DNA from: Phlebiopsis flavidoalba | Lineage: Eukaryota; Basidiomycota; Agaricomycetes; Polyporales; Phanerochaetaceae | Assembly (NCBI GenBank): GCA_035772785.1 | Contig: JAOCPU010000066.1 | Span: forward strand, 1 to 64,000 | Direction of reading: 5' to 3' | DNA: 64,000 nucleotides | Part shown: piece after piece, positions 21,709 through 33,620 of the stretch | Position numbering within the stretch: the first letter of the stretch is position 1 | Layout: each line of letters starts with the position of its first letter | Translations under genes and position numbers: made by a program | Notes under the pieces: generated by a model | Databases searched by the model: none | What the model saw: only the letters and a program-made list of their open reading frames with translations | Told to the model about the DNA's origin: nothing

Positions 21709-24540
21709 GTGGGAAACAACACGGTCACGTGGACCTGGAGATTAGCGATGTGGCCACTTGGAACATCACTTGCTCTCTTACTCTGTCCACCCTACTTTCA
21801 TCCACAGACTCCCTTGCAAAATTTCCCGCCTTACTCTGCGGCTACTATCGAAAATGCATGCGCGGACCGGTTCATTTGTTGGCGCCATGTCCCCCGAACA
21901 ATTCTTGGAAGACTTCATGACGCCCTCAGGGGCCCATCCACCCACGCCATGTGCCGATTTCTCGAAGGTCCCTCTTAGAAGCTTGGTTCCAGATATGTGC
22001 AAGGCTCTCGTAGGTGCCCTAATAGCTTTGGAAATACTCCACTCACCCTTGGGTACAAGGTACAAGCCGTCGAGAAGTCAAAGAGCTGCCCTGGTATCCG
22101 TCTTTTCAGAACACGGGCCAAGAAACAACGCGATGTTAAAGTCTCTAAGACATCAGATTACAATGAATCCAGCGAAATGGATGATACCGGTCTGGAGAAG
22201 ACAGGAACGAAGTTTGGCTATGGCCATTTCCCAGCCCTTGCGGCTCGATTGCGACCGCGGCCACGGAAGGGGGTGAAGAAAACGGTTGACATCCTCGAGT
22301 CTTACGACTATTCTACAGCCCTTCTCGACATCGAAGTACAACATAGCCGGGAAGCTGATCCGTTCACAGACCCATATGACGACGAGGCTTCGAACGCTTC
22401 CTCCAAGTCATCCGCTACGCCTTCCACTCAAGAAGGCTCTACTTCTCTGCCGCCGGTACCACCCTCAGACGTACAAGCTCCTCTAGACGCACCCTTGGAA
22501 CCCAAGACTTCCCCCGCCGACTACTAATACACTCTTCGGAACCCGCAGGACTATCCTCACGATGCGAGACTATTCCTAGGCCTCGCACATCCCCGACCCG
22601 GCAGAAGCCACAGTCCTCGACATCGAATGTGGAGTACTATCAGCTATTTGAGAACCCTTCCTCCAGACAAAAAAAGTACTGCCTTTCGCGAATCCCTGAT
22701 CAGTCACGCTGCCGAACAATTCACTCGACGACATCGTGTCTTCTTGCTTCAGCTTGTCATAGTCAACCGATGGGCTCGGTTTATCCGCTGGGAGCCGCTC
22801 AGGGCGCGCGATCTCTACCGAGCGTTTCGACTATGTCACGCATCCTCACCTACTCTCCGGATTTTTCTGGAGGTTTGCGCATTTAACCGACGAACAACGA
22901 GGGCTTGATCCTACAGTCGCCGTGGCCAATAAGCGAGAGAAACAACTGCTTACGGACGCCCTTGAGGAATTCGTCAGGGACATGAAGGCTGGGAAACAAG
23001 AATGGCGTCCCAGTACGCACTCTACCTGACGTCGAGCAATTGATCGAAGACTTCAAGGGGTGGGCCGGCTTGGAAAATTCATGTCACAGATACCACAGAG
23101 AAGACGTCAGAGGTCATCGTCGGACGACCACTGTCTGATTTCTTGTCAAGCATTCGGCCGTGCTACCCGGGCCTACATTGCTTACGACCTCACGGAGCAA
23201 CGCTTGGTCTTCCTCAAGGACACATGGCGCTTGGATCATCCGAAACTACTCGTCGAGTCTCAGACATACGACGAACTCAAGAAGCGCAAAGTACCCCACA
23301 TCCCGAATGTCTTATACGGCGGTGATGTACAACCGATCGGCAGGTAAGCCGCTACAAGAAACCTCGACACAAGCCTACGCAGTGGTGGAAGACGAGTGGC
23401 GCGTGACCGACTATTCTTATGATCGGTACATTCATCACCGTCTTGTCCAAGACATAGCGTATCCATTAGAGAGTGCGCTAGACGTAAATGAGTTCTTACA
23501 AGGTGCTGCATGATGTACTACTGGGTTAGTATGTTTATCTACCGAGTCCTTCGCTACTGACTACGTGCCCAATAGCTATCTCAGAGGCGCATGGCAAAGC
23601 TGGGCTTCTACATCGAGATCTAAGCATTGGAAATGTGATGATCGACATAGCGGTAGAGGTGTACTGAACGATTGGGACCACGCTGGCTATAAAGATAAGC
23701 CCCGCGCGAGGGCATTGTGCGTCGTACCGTTGTCCAATGCCTCTCTTCCGTTATCCTGACACTCGACAGGCACCTGGCGATTCATGTCCGTTCCATTGCT
23801 TTCTAATCCTAAGAGGCTTCACAGTCTCGCCGACGACTTGGAGGTCTATACTGGGTGCTTCTTTTCGGATCCATGAAGCTATTCGTCATCACGTCACCTG
23901 GTCAAGAAATGCCTATGCATATATTTGACTGGCAAGATACCGACGAAGACGGGCGCAGGATTGGTGGTGAACTCAAGCATAGCTGGGTCAGGAGATCAGC
24001 CCCGTTGAGAAAATTCCCGCTTCGAACTTCCACTATCCTCCATAACTTTCTCTGCGACTCGCAATTAGTATGGCGACGATACATACTATATGCGGGTGGA
24101 AGACGAGCCTCTCTCCAAACCAGACAATGATGAGTCTCGAGCAAGGGCCGCGGAAGCCCTGTGACTAGAGCTTCCAGTCCTTCATTCTGGCACCTCGACA
24201 GATACGCGGGGACGGTGCTTCTAATCTATGGACAAGACTCCCTGTTCGAGGTATCGAAGACTCATATTCCACACCTCCAAGCTCTGCCGGTCTACGATGG
24301 ATTTGGCGAGAGTCGTCCGAGACGAGCACCCGCACCCGCACCCGCACGCACAATGTCGAAATACGGTGCTAGAGCACCGGTCAACACTCTCCCATGCGCG
24401 ACCTTGGCAACGACTCTACTGCCTGCCGCTCACGGTAAGAAAAGGCCTGTTGAGGTTGATGCGAGTATGACGCACCCCTCACACGTAGCAAGAATCGCGC
24501 AAACTCGCGTGGTAAGTCAGAAGTCTTCACTCTCGCGGGT
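21709..24540 (+). CDS. FunK1-type fungal protein kinase 2 (catalytic Asp intact)
   Basis: This gene lies about 390 bp downstream of kinase 1 on the same strand. Landmarks in order: AMSPEQFLEDFMTP near 21,885-21,925, and a basic/acidic linker including GYGHFPALAARLRPRPRKG (22,219-22,275). Then come HAAEQFTRRHRVFLLQLVI (22,705-22,765), RSGAISTERFDYVTH-like sequence, and AYIAYDLTEQRLVFLKDTW (23,172-23,228). The catalytic loop is GLLHRDLSIGNVMID at 23,602-23,646 with HRD at 23,611-23,619. It is followed by GVLNDWDHAGYKD (about 23,656-23,695) and a DDLESILW-like segment. These are the conserved FunK1 signatures, and the HRD and DWD residues are intact, so the protein could be active if the frame breaks are sequencing errors. 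The C-terminal end near 24,440-24,540 is basic and uncertain. An inverted copy is at 60,200-63,021. Confidence 0.8.
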
Positions 24541-25030
24541 GTCAAACTGTATTTTAATGTAACTTTCATCTGTCTCAATATACAATGTACGTTTGCTGTG
24601 ATCAATATTACTGTAATACCACTGCATGATGGGACACAAGAGTCACAAAACCAAACGACCCCGATTCTCGTATTGCGGCGGTTTGAAACAGTACACCGAT
24701 GAGCATTTTTGGCAGATAGAAATACCTTGTGTGAGGTGTCTACACATCCTAAGGACGAGATTATGCCTCGGTAGGTCTATGCTGGCGAGCGCGGTCGTAC
24801 GCGTGACTTCGTGAGAGGGAATTTTCATCCTAGATTCATCACTCAGGCTGGCAGTGATTCGAGGATTTCCAGCCCTTGCAACTGTTCTGGATTGCAAACT
24901 TCGCCAATTGTCATATCATACAGCCAGTAATTTCGGACTAGGTACGAGATCTGTCAATTTAACTTGTACCTCTACAGAGTGTAATCAGTATGAGATCGTA
25001 TTTTGGTTTGTGCTGCACAAAACTTTCGTT

Positions 25031-27533
25031 TCATTCCTTTGTAGTCGCTCTCACACTCGCATTTTCTTCACCATGTAGTGGTACAGTCTCTCCAAGTCCG
25101 ACCACAAGAATATCGTGGAGGAGTATCGCCATGAGAGGCAATGCGATGATCCAGAAACCTGACGGTCGCGTCAATGCCCGAGCATGGTAGAGATCGTAGT
25201 ATAGCGTACACGAGGTCGCTGTGCCCCATGGCTTATGGACCACATATTTTCGAAATTCATACCCTACGAACGACTAAAAACTTTGATTCAGACAGGACTC
25301 AAAACGACAAGAAATTACGTACGAAATATCCCGTCAACAGCGTCAACGGGAAGAATATGATAGTGACCAAACGTGAGCCGCCTCATTACTTCATTCATTT
25401 CATACGATGACATCCATAACAGCCGCTTCAGCATCGTTTCGCCGTCCACGGGCACAGAGACTTCACATTGAATGTATAATTTACCAAATTCTCACTGACG
25501 CCTGCGAACATCTCCAGGCTGCCTGAGCACGTACTCTCAACATGGTCTTGCACGTCGGCGAGGTACGCCTTGGCTCTACTGCTCATGTATCCCTCGACCT
25601 TGACGCCGGGGTCGACGAGACTCAGAGAGGGCTGCCGAGCGGTCGACGTCGTAACGACGCAGCCCATAAACGACCCGTCTGATCGGCTCAAGCGTGCGTT
25701 TGTGAAGAATCAAATCTCTTGGATGATATGCACTAGATGAGAGAATGCGAGTGAATGAAACCGTCAGGTCAACGGGACGGCAAAAAAAATAAAAGAAACG
25801 CACATCGTCGAACGTGATTGATAGTAGGTTTGAGTAAGACAGAACCGCTCGAGCTTGAGAATGTTACTGTGGTATTCTTCGACAACCTCAAGGGCGTTAT
25901 CCACAACTATAAAACGATATTTAGATGGGGTAAGTAGAGCATAATCCGATGAACGCGCCCAAGTCAATCAAGCTCTTCCACCAGGAGAGAAGCATCTGCA
26001 GAGGTCCGCAGCCAGAACACGGAGTCTCGCTGCCGCAAGCGGTGTTTGCAACTGGAGCAGTAAGATTTAGGGAGGTATCTGGGTGCATTGTTATAACCGT
26101 TACTAAATATTCAAGTCAATCCATGCCGCTGGATGATTGAAAGTCAGACTGTCGGGTAACTCACCGTCGCGAAATAGGAGCATGCACATCGGCGTAATCT
26201 TAACATTGACGCGATCGCCTTTTTTTAGCTCTCGTATGAGCCTGATCGTCCGTGCATCCTTCCGATTCTGTGTTCAAAAAAGCCAGTGGGGGTGTTGGTA
26301 AGCGAAATCACACAGCTTGAGGCCACTCACCTTCACGCGCATATCGAGATAAGTCGGGAACCTAGGATGCCGTACACCAAATGTGCTGGTCCTAGGGCGG
26401 GACTCAACGTCGCTTCCTCCTCCGAGTCTTCGAGTGACGCTAGAGAGTAGACTTCTATGCTTTTTGAACTGTGAACTAGACTGGCTGCCGTAAAAGTGTT
26501 CGATCGTCCTGTTCGCCCCCATGCCTTCCTCCTCCCCTTCCGACATGTCAAACGATGTCTTCAGAAGGCCCAAGCGATGAAGTGGCGCGGAAGACTCGCC
26601 ACCGAGGTGGCTGGCGTGTCGCCGTCTTCGCGTCGCCGCTTTCCGCTGCGAGAGCGTGACAGAGTATCCGGAGGAAGAGGTGCTTGGGATAGTAATCGAC
26701 CTTTGAGCGCGAGGCTTTGCGTTCATGGAGAACATCTTCAACTGCGAGTGGGTGCATGTCTGAATCTGATTTCAATGACCACGTTCATGATACTTTACTC
26801 TCACACGGACCATAGGTCAGAGCTAAGGCACTCACGACGTCCCAGCTAATCCCTCCCACATTGATCCACCGTACCCTCGACCATGGACCCCGTACACTCG
26901 CCGTAGGGTTGGAGAGAAAGTGAATGAATTCCGAGTTATCCATGGTTTGACAACAACTCCGCACAGCAAGAGTAGTCTACCACCTCTATCGTGCATCGTT
27001 GCCTTGATGTGCCCCCCAATGCGAGAAAGGCGGATTCGCGATGAGGGTCGATGCCTGGCTCTGCACCGACGCGTCCGTGGAGAGCCATGGCCAGAGTTTC
27101 GACGTTAGGGCGATTATTTTTGTGCACCGCGGCGCGAAAGCGTGCTCGTGGGCTTGCCGGAAATGTCGTTGGTGATGCAAAACGAGGAGAGTGTATCGTT
27201 GGATATTCGAGAGGTACTGCAGGAGCGGACAGTGGCCCATCGTGTTTCTCGAGACATGGTCTTTGATGTGGAGAAGACAAACTCCGGGTAATGGGCCTGG
27301 GAGATTTGGGTGGTAACGCGTCTGCGGGTACTCCCATGTCGAACTCTTCGTTTAAGATGGATGTGCGTGCCGACTGAGGTCCAAAAGTCGACATAACGAT
27401 CTCTGTGATCCATGATGGCAAAAGTAGGCTGCATATGCCGGATGCAGTTGAGGGGAAACATTAGGATGGTGTGTTTGGTGACGTCGACGTTCGAGTGGTG
27501 GAGCTCGGCGCTTTCAGGGGCTTGCGACTCCAT
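25031..27533 (-). CDS. CorA-like Mg2+ transporter
   Basis: A CorA/Mrs2-superfamily divalent-cation channel of the plasma membrane, convergent with kinase 2. Going down the minus strand: TIEVVDYSCCAELLSNHG near 26,940-26,995, RVRWINVGGISWDVV near 26,830-26,885, and an intron. Then comes the family motif MHPLAVEDVLHERKASRSK (26,690-26,755) with YYPKHLFLRILCH, and a Ser-rich cytosolic insert (26,300-26,570). AYLADVQDHVESTCSGSLEMF (residues run across 25,510-25,580) leads to SYEMNEVMRRLT and a LTLLTGYF-like first membrane helix (about 25,330-25,410). The pore signature GMN lies at 25,255-25,263, and a second helix FWIIALPLMAILL near 25,130-25,170. GMN plus two C-terminal helices is diagnostic. 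The N-terminal boundary is not secure. Several indels split the frame. Confidence 0.8.
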
Positions 27534-27722
27534 CGCCTAACCTTAAAGGGGATCGTACCTGCTATATAGGGTATTTTGAAAGCTTACAAGCACAACTGTC
27601 GTTGACACTCAAAGCACTCTTAGCGGTCATGTAATCACAACACATCTACTAACTCATTTAGAGCCAGTACTATTGGAGATATTAAGCTACACAAAACATC
27701 GGTGCCAAATCTCACATGACTA

Positions 27723-29263
27723 TCAGCTGGCCAAACTACTTAGGCTTGCAACGGTAGACGGTATAGGACATTCAATATCGAGTATATGACGAAGCCTCTC
27801 ATTCAGTAAGAGCCTCAGAGCTCTATCGAAAAAGGCTGGGATATTAAAACTTATCCACTGATCTCGTTCCGGCCCGGGATGGATCCAGATTTGTACTTTT
27901 TCCAATCGTTCTCTGGATGCGAGAGCTTCGTCCAATTTGCCGCCATTCCAGTGTGCGTAAATTATTGCTCCAGGTCGTTCGCTTGCAATGAAGTCTGACA
28001 GGCAAGAGGTATCAAGTCTATCACAATGATGCGCGCATTGCAATGACCGAGGAGCCGTACGAGTGGAAGCCAATGATCAAATGACTCTGTTTGGATATCA
28101 CTTTTAGGAACGCGTCTGGCCTCGCCGTCATCGCGACTATGAAAAGTGCACTTGTCTAGCTCCTTCGCATGGTCCAAGAATGTTTTTGCGCAGCGGTCAT
28201 GGCCTCTTCTGTGTCTGGGATACTAAGAGACAGCTCTCGCAAGTGCGTCATGGCCACGACCATGTTTATTGAGTGTAAATATTTCGCCATCGGATGATGG
28301 ACGCGTCGCTGCAGAGAGAGTCGAGGTCAAGCACTTGGACGGTACGCGCGTTCTTCCAACTGGAGTCGGGGTAGGGCTTCGGGAATCCTCCGGCAGGGTA
28401 GACAGTACGTCGTGATGTATAGACACTTGGAAGATATGTCCAAAGTACGATATAAGGGCGGCGAGGACGGAAGAGTCGATGTGGAGGATACTCGTGAATG
28501 TCAGAGTTTCAAGAACTCTGGCAGGTCGACCCTCAGCCCTGTTCTTGACAGGCAAAGAGAAACCGTTACATCGCGATATCTTTACGCTCTTCAAGTTGGG
28601 TAAGGCCTCGAAGACGTCCATCAACTCGTCTACGTTTACACATCCCATTGGCATCTGCCCCGGTTTGTCCCCCTCGTAGACCCCCCGGGAACGACGCTCA
28701 AAGTTGAGGTCCAGATTACGCAGAACGTGACGGATGCGATCGAAGGAGAGAAGGGTAATCCGCAATGCAGGGAGTTTGGGTTTCTCTTGGAGGCAAAACG
28801 CAATCTCTGACCGTACGCGCTCTTGTCCAGAAAGTGTTGACATTTTGGCCAACGTCGAGAGGCGAAAAGATGCGTTGCAGTCACTCGGGCCCAAGAGCGA
28901 CAAACAAGAGAGCAGGTACGGAGAGATGGGACATCGCTTCTTAGGAAGAAAATGATGCAGGCAAAAAAAGCTCCTGAGGAAGCGGAGGGTGTGTATTTTG
29001 GCGTCTGAGTCCGCAGGAACTTGAAGTTTCGCTCTTCGCAGCACTGATTCGGGGCCCGTCCGGAGACGAGTTGAATTCCTCATCATCCTTTTTGAAGGTA
29101 CAGAAACGATATAGGACCGTGAATGCGAAGGTGTTTTGTTTGCTGGAAGTTCTACAGACGTGGTGCGTGGTATTTCTATGGACCCGTCACGATCAGCTTC
29201 GTAAGCCAAGTCACGACCGTTCTCGGTCGGCAGACGGAATTCGCTGGATAACGCACCTCTCAA
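27723..29263 (-). CDS. F-box/LRR-like hypothetical protein
   Basis: A 346-codon open frame (28,223-29,263) contains leucine-rich pieces such as LPNLKSVKISRCNGFSLP and IRHVLRNLDLNFERRSRG. The C-terminal part continues after a frame break as a clean 116-codon frame (27,723-28,073) with LEKVQIWIHPGPERDQW. Length and pattern fit the expanded F-box-like families of Agaricomycetes. The N-terminal F-box is not visible to me. It would act as an SCF adaptor if the assignment is right. Confidence 0.45.
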
Positions 29264-29763
29264 TGCGTAGTAATCCTCTAAATGTGCTATCTGGTGGACT
29301 GAAGATAAGCGTGGCGTGACTATGCTGCGGCTTCGACCGAGTTATATATGCCACGAACCCGCCATCTTCACACGACCTGAAAATGTGACAATCATGTCAA
29401 GATGCCATAGACTTGGGCCCTGGGACGCTAAAAGGGATGAGACGCGCGTTTGGAAGTTCAGGGATCACTAAGCCACATCTGCTTAGTATTTAACTGGAGG
29501 GAGTAAGGGGAGAAGCGGTCGCTAGGATGTTATTTTCATGGCCGGGAGCATTTACCAGGGGACAATCTCGTTATGGACTTCAGTGTGCTGCGCGACTTGC
29601 AAGTTCACGGCCGATAAGCGTAGCATCGTCAATCTCCAGTTGCACCAGTCGGTACTAATTAGTACAAGTACATATCGGAGGCTTGCAGGGACAATGGTGG
29701 TACAGGCTGGGGGGAGAAAGGCGGTCTACATTCGTGAGGCGTCAAAGTTCAGTTCAGATCTGT
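29264..29763. other. Intergenic, no gene seen
   Basis: A 500-bp gap between the F-box-like gene and the left copy of the 1.3-kb element. Short frames only. Confidence 0.5.
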
Positions 29764-31084
29764 CATCTGGGGAAAACGGGTCGTCGCCATATTTAGTACT
29801 TAAATAGTCCTATTACGCTATTTAATAGCCGTATTTGGAATAGAAGCCCATCGTCTAATGAGCAAGGTCCCCGAAAATCGGCCATTTAAAATTCATCTAA
29901 TTTGGGCTATTTTACACGAGTATTAGCTCTAAAATATGAACAAATTGTCAAATAAAACCAAGTATGTGCAATCCTTCAGTCTCAACCCAGAAGTCGGGCA
30001 GTTTGTTTCATACACATATTGCATTAGAATGTAAGGACATAGTTACACGGTACATACACACTTCAGTCCACTATTCATGCAAACATAAAACTTACCAATC
30101 AGTGTTCATAAAAGTTGTTGGAGGCGAAGGGTGAATCCAGGTGATGTTCAAGCCAATGTGTGGGTCGCTTGAATGTTGGGAGTTGGGGAAGTCAGTGTCC
30201 CGCGGCTGTAAATGAGGAACATACACTGCGGCGATCGAAAATGACGGGGTCACTTACAGAGCTCGGCACCTATGCCAGTAGTCACCGGTTGGACAGCGTC
30301 GGAGCCACTATTGATGCACAGGATCTGAGAGAAAGAGCATCAGATGATGGTTAAGGTGGTCATCAACGCTCACAGTCCGCACCTGCAATGTAACTCACTG
30401 CGATTTGGGCTGCTTAACTGTTCATCCTGTGGTGGACCAACATAGAATTGTTAGGTCAGCTAGAGTTGCACAACATAGACAATTACGGGCGTACCTGCAA
30501 CCCCAATGAGATTGTGGCGGCCTTCCGCTCGAGCTCGGCAGAGGCGACGTCTCCGACGGTTTGACCGTGGCTTGCGCACTGGGCACGTTTGCTTCAATGA
30601 CTTGGTGTTGGGGTGTCCGCGGTCGGCTTGGACGACAAGTGAGTAAAGAGGAGAAGCTGGGTGAGCCGGGGCCTGGTGATGGCGGTAACGGAGAGAAGTT
30701 TCGAGCACCCACTCGTCGTCGGCGACGCTCCTGATATAACGTTCGCCCGCAGAGCGCCATGACGTCATACCACCAAGTGTGATGGGGCGCTCGCTAGTGA
30801 CCATCAGCAATCGTGACCAGCAGTTACACTTGGTCACGCTTGAGACAACCGACGAGAGCAAGGCAACCTCAGCCAACGTCGGCGAGGGCTCTCGGGGTGG
30901 AAACGAGTGTCGGTGTAGTTAATACCAATACCCAGGTATGATTAGCATCTATTAGTTCATTTGAGAATTTTTCCTAAAATATTTAAAAACTAGAAACCAA
31001 ATAGCAGTCGAATAGCAGACATTAGTACGGTAGCACTGTTAGGCCTATTTTAGCACTAATTAAGATGACCCGTTTTCCCAGATG
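29764..31084 (-). mobile_element. 1.3-kb TIR element, copy 1 (downstream of PSD-like gene)
   Basis: The ends are near-perfect inverted repeats of about 20 bp: CATCTGGGGAAAACGGGTCG at 29,764 and the complement of CATCTGGGAAAACGGGTCAT ending 31,084. Beyond that the two ends share weaker TTAGTRCTWAAATAG-like similarity. The interior is not AT-rich throughout. Its centre holds an intron-bearing, protein-like fragment on the minus strand (described separately). No transposase domain is seen. The target duplication is not evident. The 3' end lies 56 bp from the stop codon of the decarboxylase-like gene. A direct copy lies at 32,272-33,571. Confidence 0.75.
30160..30880 (-). pseudogene. Captured host-gene-like fragment inside element copy 1
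   Basis: On the complement, a Ser/Pro-rich coding-like segment (VADDEWVLETSLRYRHHQ, then SPLYSLVVQAD) runs into GRHNLIG. A short GT-AG intron of about 65 nt, a mini-exon equivalent to DEQLAAQTQ, another intron, and an exon ILCINSGSDAVQPVTTGIG follow. The same exon-intron pattern is in copy 2. I do not recognise the family. Non-autonomous elements that carry spliced host exons are known as Pack-type elements; applying that label here is inference. Confidence 0.4.
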
Positions 31085-31140
31085 GTGCCGAGAGTGAGTA
31101 TACAAGAAACGGAAAGTCTCAGGGAGAAGACGTACCGGCA

Positions 31141-32271
31141 TCACTTGTTCTGCTTCTTAGGGGCAAGCGCGACAGGGCTACCATAGTTGTAGTGCTGTCC
31201 CAGGGGTCTGATGGATAGCCACGTTTGCATCCTTTTCAAACACCATGACGATGTCCGAACCACCAAAGTGGAAGCGTGAGATCTCGTCACCCTTGTTGAC
31301 GTAGTCTCCAGCCTGGACGCTGAGTAGGACAGATGAGACCTGCGCCATACCAATAGGTAGGACCGCAACGAGACCGAGATGCTCGTTCTCGATGAGGATG
31401 AGCCCGCGCGCTTGAAGGAACTGGTACCCGGCGGTGTCAGGGGCGTCGACGCCTGGCGCGTTCGCAGCGAGGTCGATGATGCCAGCCGTCTCGCGCTTCG
31501 AGCGCAGCGGGCGGTGCATGGTCGAGCTTTGTGCCGCCCTCCGTCGATTTTCTCGTCTGGCTTTACGACCACAACCTCGAGTCGGGTAACAGATACCCGG
31601 GATCACCTTCGCCTCGATGACGCGTCCCGAAACGGAGCGCATGCTGACGGTGGTAGTCGGTTGGGCTAAGGAAGGAGTGGGTGAAGATTTAGCCTGCCAA
31701 AGCTGGGGCCCGTGCTCGGTGTCCGCCAGGAGCTGCGAGATGCTCCAGGGGGGACACCTTTCACGGAAAAATGTAGTGATGTCCGCTTTCTCATTGATAT
31801 CCCACTGCCCATCGTACGAGCAGTCGGCGGGGCTCGTGATGACAACCTGATCGTCGGTGTCAGGGGCGACGGGCCGCAGACAGGAGTAAATCTCACCAGC
31901 GTAAATGCTCGCGGGCGAAAAGAAGTCGTTGAAGTTCGTCCACTCGCGGGGTGGGTAGTCGTTCATGGTGATACTTTCTTGTAATCATCGAAGAGCGTGA
32001 GGCCCGTGGCGCGAGCACGGCTGAAAGATTCGTCGAAATTAGTCTTGAAGTCCACATAGTTGGGGTCGTTGTAATGGTCGACGAGTTTCTTAACAATCGC
32101 TGTGTGAGACATGGCTAAGGGTGCGTTAGCTCTGGATGCTAGTCGTAATTTAAGTCGGACAATGTACCTGTAGCAAAGGGCTAGCGTATCCTTCAAGTCT
32201 TCCAGAGCGTCAGTTCAGTGAGCCTCGGATTGGAAAACTGGGAGAGCTCACCCGGAAGAGTGTGTTGGTGA
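31141..32271 (-). CDS. Phosphatidylserine-decarboxylase-like protein
   Basis: PSD-family enzymes are pyruvoyl-dependent decarboxylases made as a proenzyme that cleaves itself at a Gly-Ser bond. Visible motifs on the minus strand: ANAPLAMSHTAIVKKLVDHY near 32,065-32,130, WTNFNDFFSPASI near 31,900-31,940, and the Asp-containing ITSPADC near 31,830-31,850. The autocleavage region HFGGSD lies near 31,250-31,270 (Gly-Ser at 31,253-31,264), followed by VMVFEKDANVAIHQTPGT. A small frame break near 31,190 precedes the end VALAPKKQNK and TGA at 31,141-31,143. The cleavage Ser and the SPAD Asp are present, so activity is possible. Within the fungal PSD-like group the substrate may be a lipid or an amino acid; the sequence alone does not decide. 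The gene is tightly enclosed by two element copies, and its upstream exons may have been cut off. Confidence 0.75.
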
Positions 32272-33571
32272 CATCTGGGAAAACGGGTCGCCATATTTAG
32301 TACTTAAATAGTCCTATTTACGCTATTTAATAGCCGTAGTTGGAATAGAAGCCCATCGTCTAATGAGCAAGGTCTCCGAACAAAATCGGCCATTTAAATT
32401 CATCTAATTTGGGCTATTTTACACGAGTATTAGCTCTAAAATATGAACAAATTGTCAAATAAAACCAAGTATGTGCAATCCTTCAGTCTCAACCCAGAAG
32501 TCGGGCAGTTTGTTTCATACACATATTGCATTAGAATGTAAGGACATAGTTACACGGTACATACACACTTCAGTCCACTATTCATGCAAACATAAAACTT
32601 ACCAATCAGTGTTCATAAGTTGTTGGAGGCGAAGGGGTGAATCCAGGTGATGTTCAAAGCCAATGTGTGGGTCGCTTGAATGTTGGGAGTTGGGGAAGTC
32701 AGTGTCCCGCGGCTGTAAATGAGGAACATACACTGCGGCGATCGAAAATGAGGGGTCACTTACAGAGCTCGTGGCACCTATGCCAGTAGTCACCGGTTGG
32801 ACAGCGTCGGAGCCACTATTGATGCACAGGATCTGAGAGAAAGAGCATCAGATGATGGTTAAGGTGGTCATCAACGCTCACAGTCCGCACCTGCAATGTA
32901 ACTCACTGCGTTTGGGCTGCTAACTGTTCATCCTGTGGTGGACCAACATAGAATTGTTAGGTCAGCTAGAGTTGCACAACATAGACAATTACGGCGTACC
33001 TGCAACCCAATGAGATTGTGGCGGCCTTCCGCTCGAGCTCGGCAGAGGCGACGTCTCCGACGGTTGACCGTGGCTTGCGCACTGGGCACGTTTGCTTCAA
33101 TGACTTGGTGTTGGGTGTGCGGTCGGCTTGGACGACAAGTGAGTAAAGAGGAGAAGCTGGGTGAGCCGGGGCCTGGTGATGGCGGTAACAGAGAAGTTTC
33201 GAGAGCACCCACTCGTCGTCGGCGACGCTCCTGATATACGTTCGCGGAGCGCCATGACGTCATACCACCAGTGTGATGCGCTCGCTAGTGACCATCAGCA
33301 ATCGTGACCAGCAGTTACACTTGGTCACGCTTGAGACACCGACGAGCAAGGCAACCTCAGCCAACGTCGGCGAGGGCTCTCGGGGTGGAAACGAGTGTCG
33401 GTGTAGTAATACCAATACCCAGGTATGATTAGCATCTATTAGTTCATTTGAGAATTTTTCCTAAAATATTTAAAAACTAGAAACCAAATAGCAGTCGAAT
33501 AGCAGACATTAGTACGGTAGCACTGTTAGGCCTATTTTAGCACTAATTAAGACGACCCGTTTTCCCAGATG
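32272..33571 (-). mobile_element. 1.3-kb TIR element, copy 2 (upstream of PSD-like gene)
   Basis: Same element and same orientation as copy 1. The ends are CATCTGGGAAAACGGGTCG at 32,272 and the complement of CATCTGGGAAAACGGGTCGTC ending 33,571. Differences from copy 1 are mostly 1-4 nt indels with few substitutions, which suggests either very recent duplication or shared sequence with local sequencing noise. It sits immediately upstream of the decarboxylase-like gene, between it and a TATA-like motif on the minus strand. Confidence 0.75.
32600..33390 (-). pseudogene. Captured host-gene-like fragment inside element copy 2
   Basis: The counterpart of the fragment in copy 1: SVADDEWVLSKLLCYRHHQ, SPLYSLVVQADRTPNTKS, then DVASAELERKAATISLG. 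Next come the same GT-AG intron and the exons ending ILCINSGSDAVQPVTTGIG and AAVYVPHLQPRDTDFPN. Here a longer stretch reads in a single frame than in copy 1. Confidence 0.4.
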
Positions 33572-33604
33572 GAGTTTTCTGAGGCTATGTGTCGACTCTG
33601 TTCG

Positions 33605-33620
33605 TTCTTTTATACCGTTG
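33605..33620 (-). promoter_or_regulatory. TATA-like motif upstream of element copy 2
   Basis: The complement reads GGTATAAAAGAACG, a good core TATA box for the minus strand. It lies about 35-50 bp before the right edge of element copy 2. It could be the original promoter of the decarboxylase-like gene, now separated from it by the 1.3-kb insertion. Confidence 0.35.

Noticed and set aside
24325..24350. CRISPR-like or functional short repeat CCCGCA
   Set aside because: A simple hexanucleotide microsatellite in the kinase 2 3' region, too short and without spacers.
31141..32271. Psilocybin-pathway tryptophan decarboxylase (PsiD) and a psilocybin cluster
   Set aside because: The gene belongs to the same broad PSD-like family, but no neighbouring kinase, methyltransferase or P450 of that pathway is present. 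Family membership alone does not fix the substrate.
29764..33571. LTR retrotransposon with the 1.3-kb copies as LTRs
   Set aside because: The copies are direct repeats, but each has its own inverted termini and there is no primer-binding site, gag, protease or reverse transcriptase between them; the interior is a host-type decarboxylase gene.
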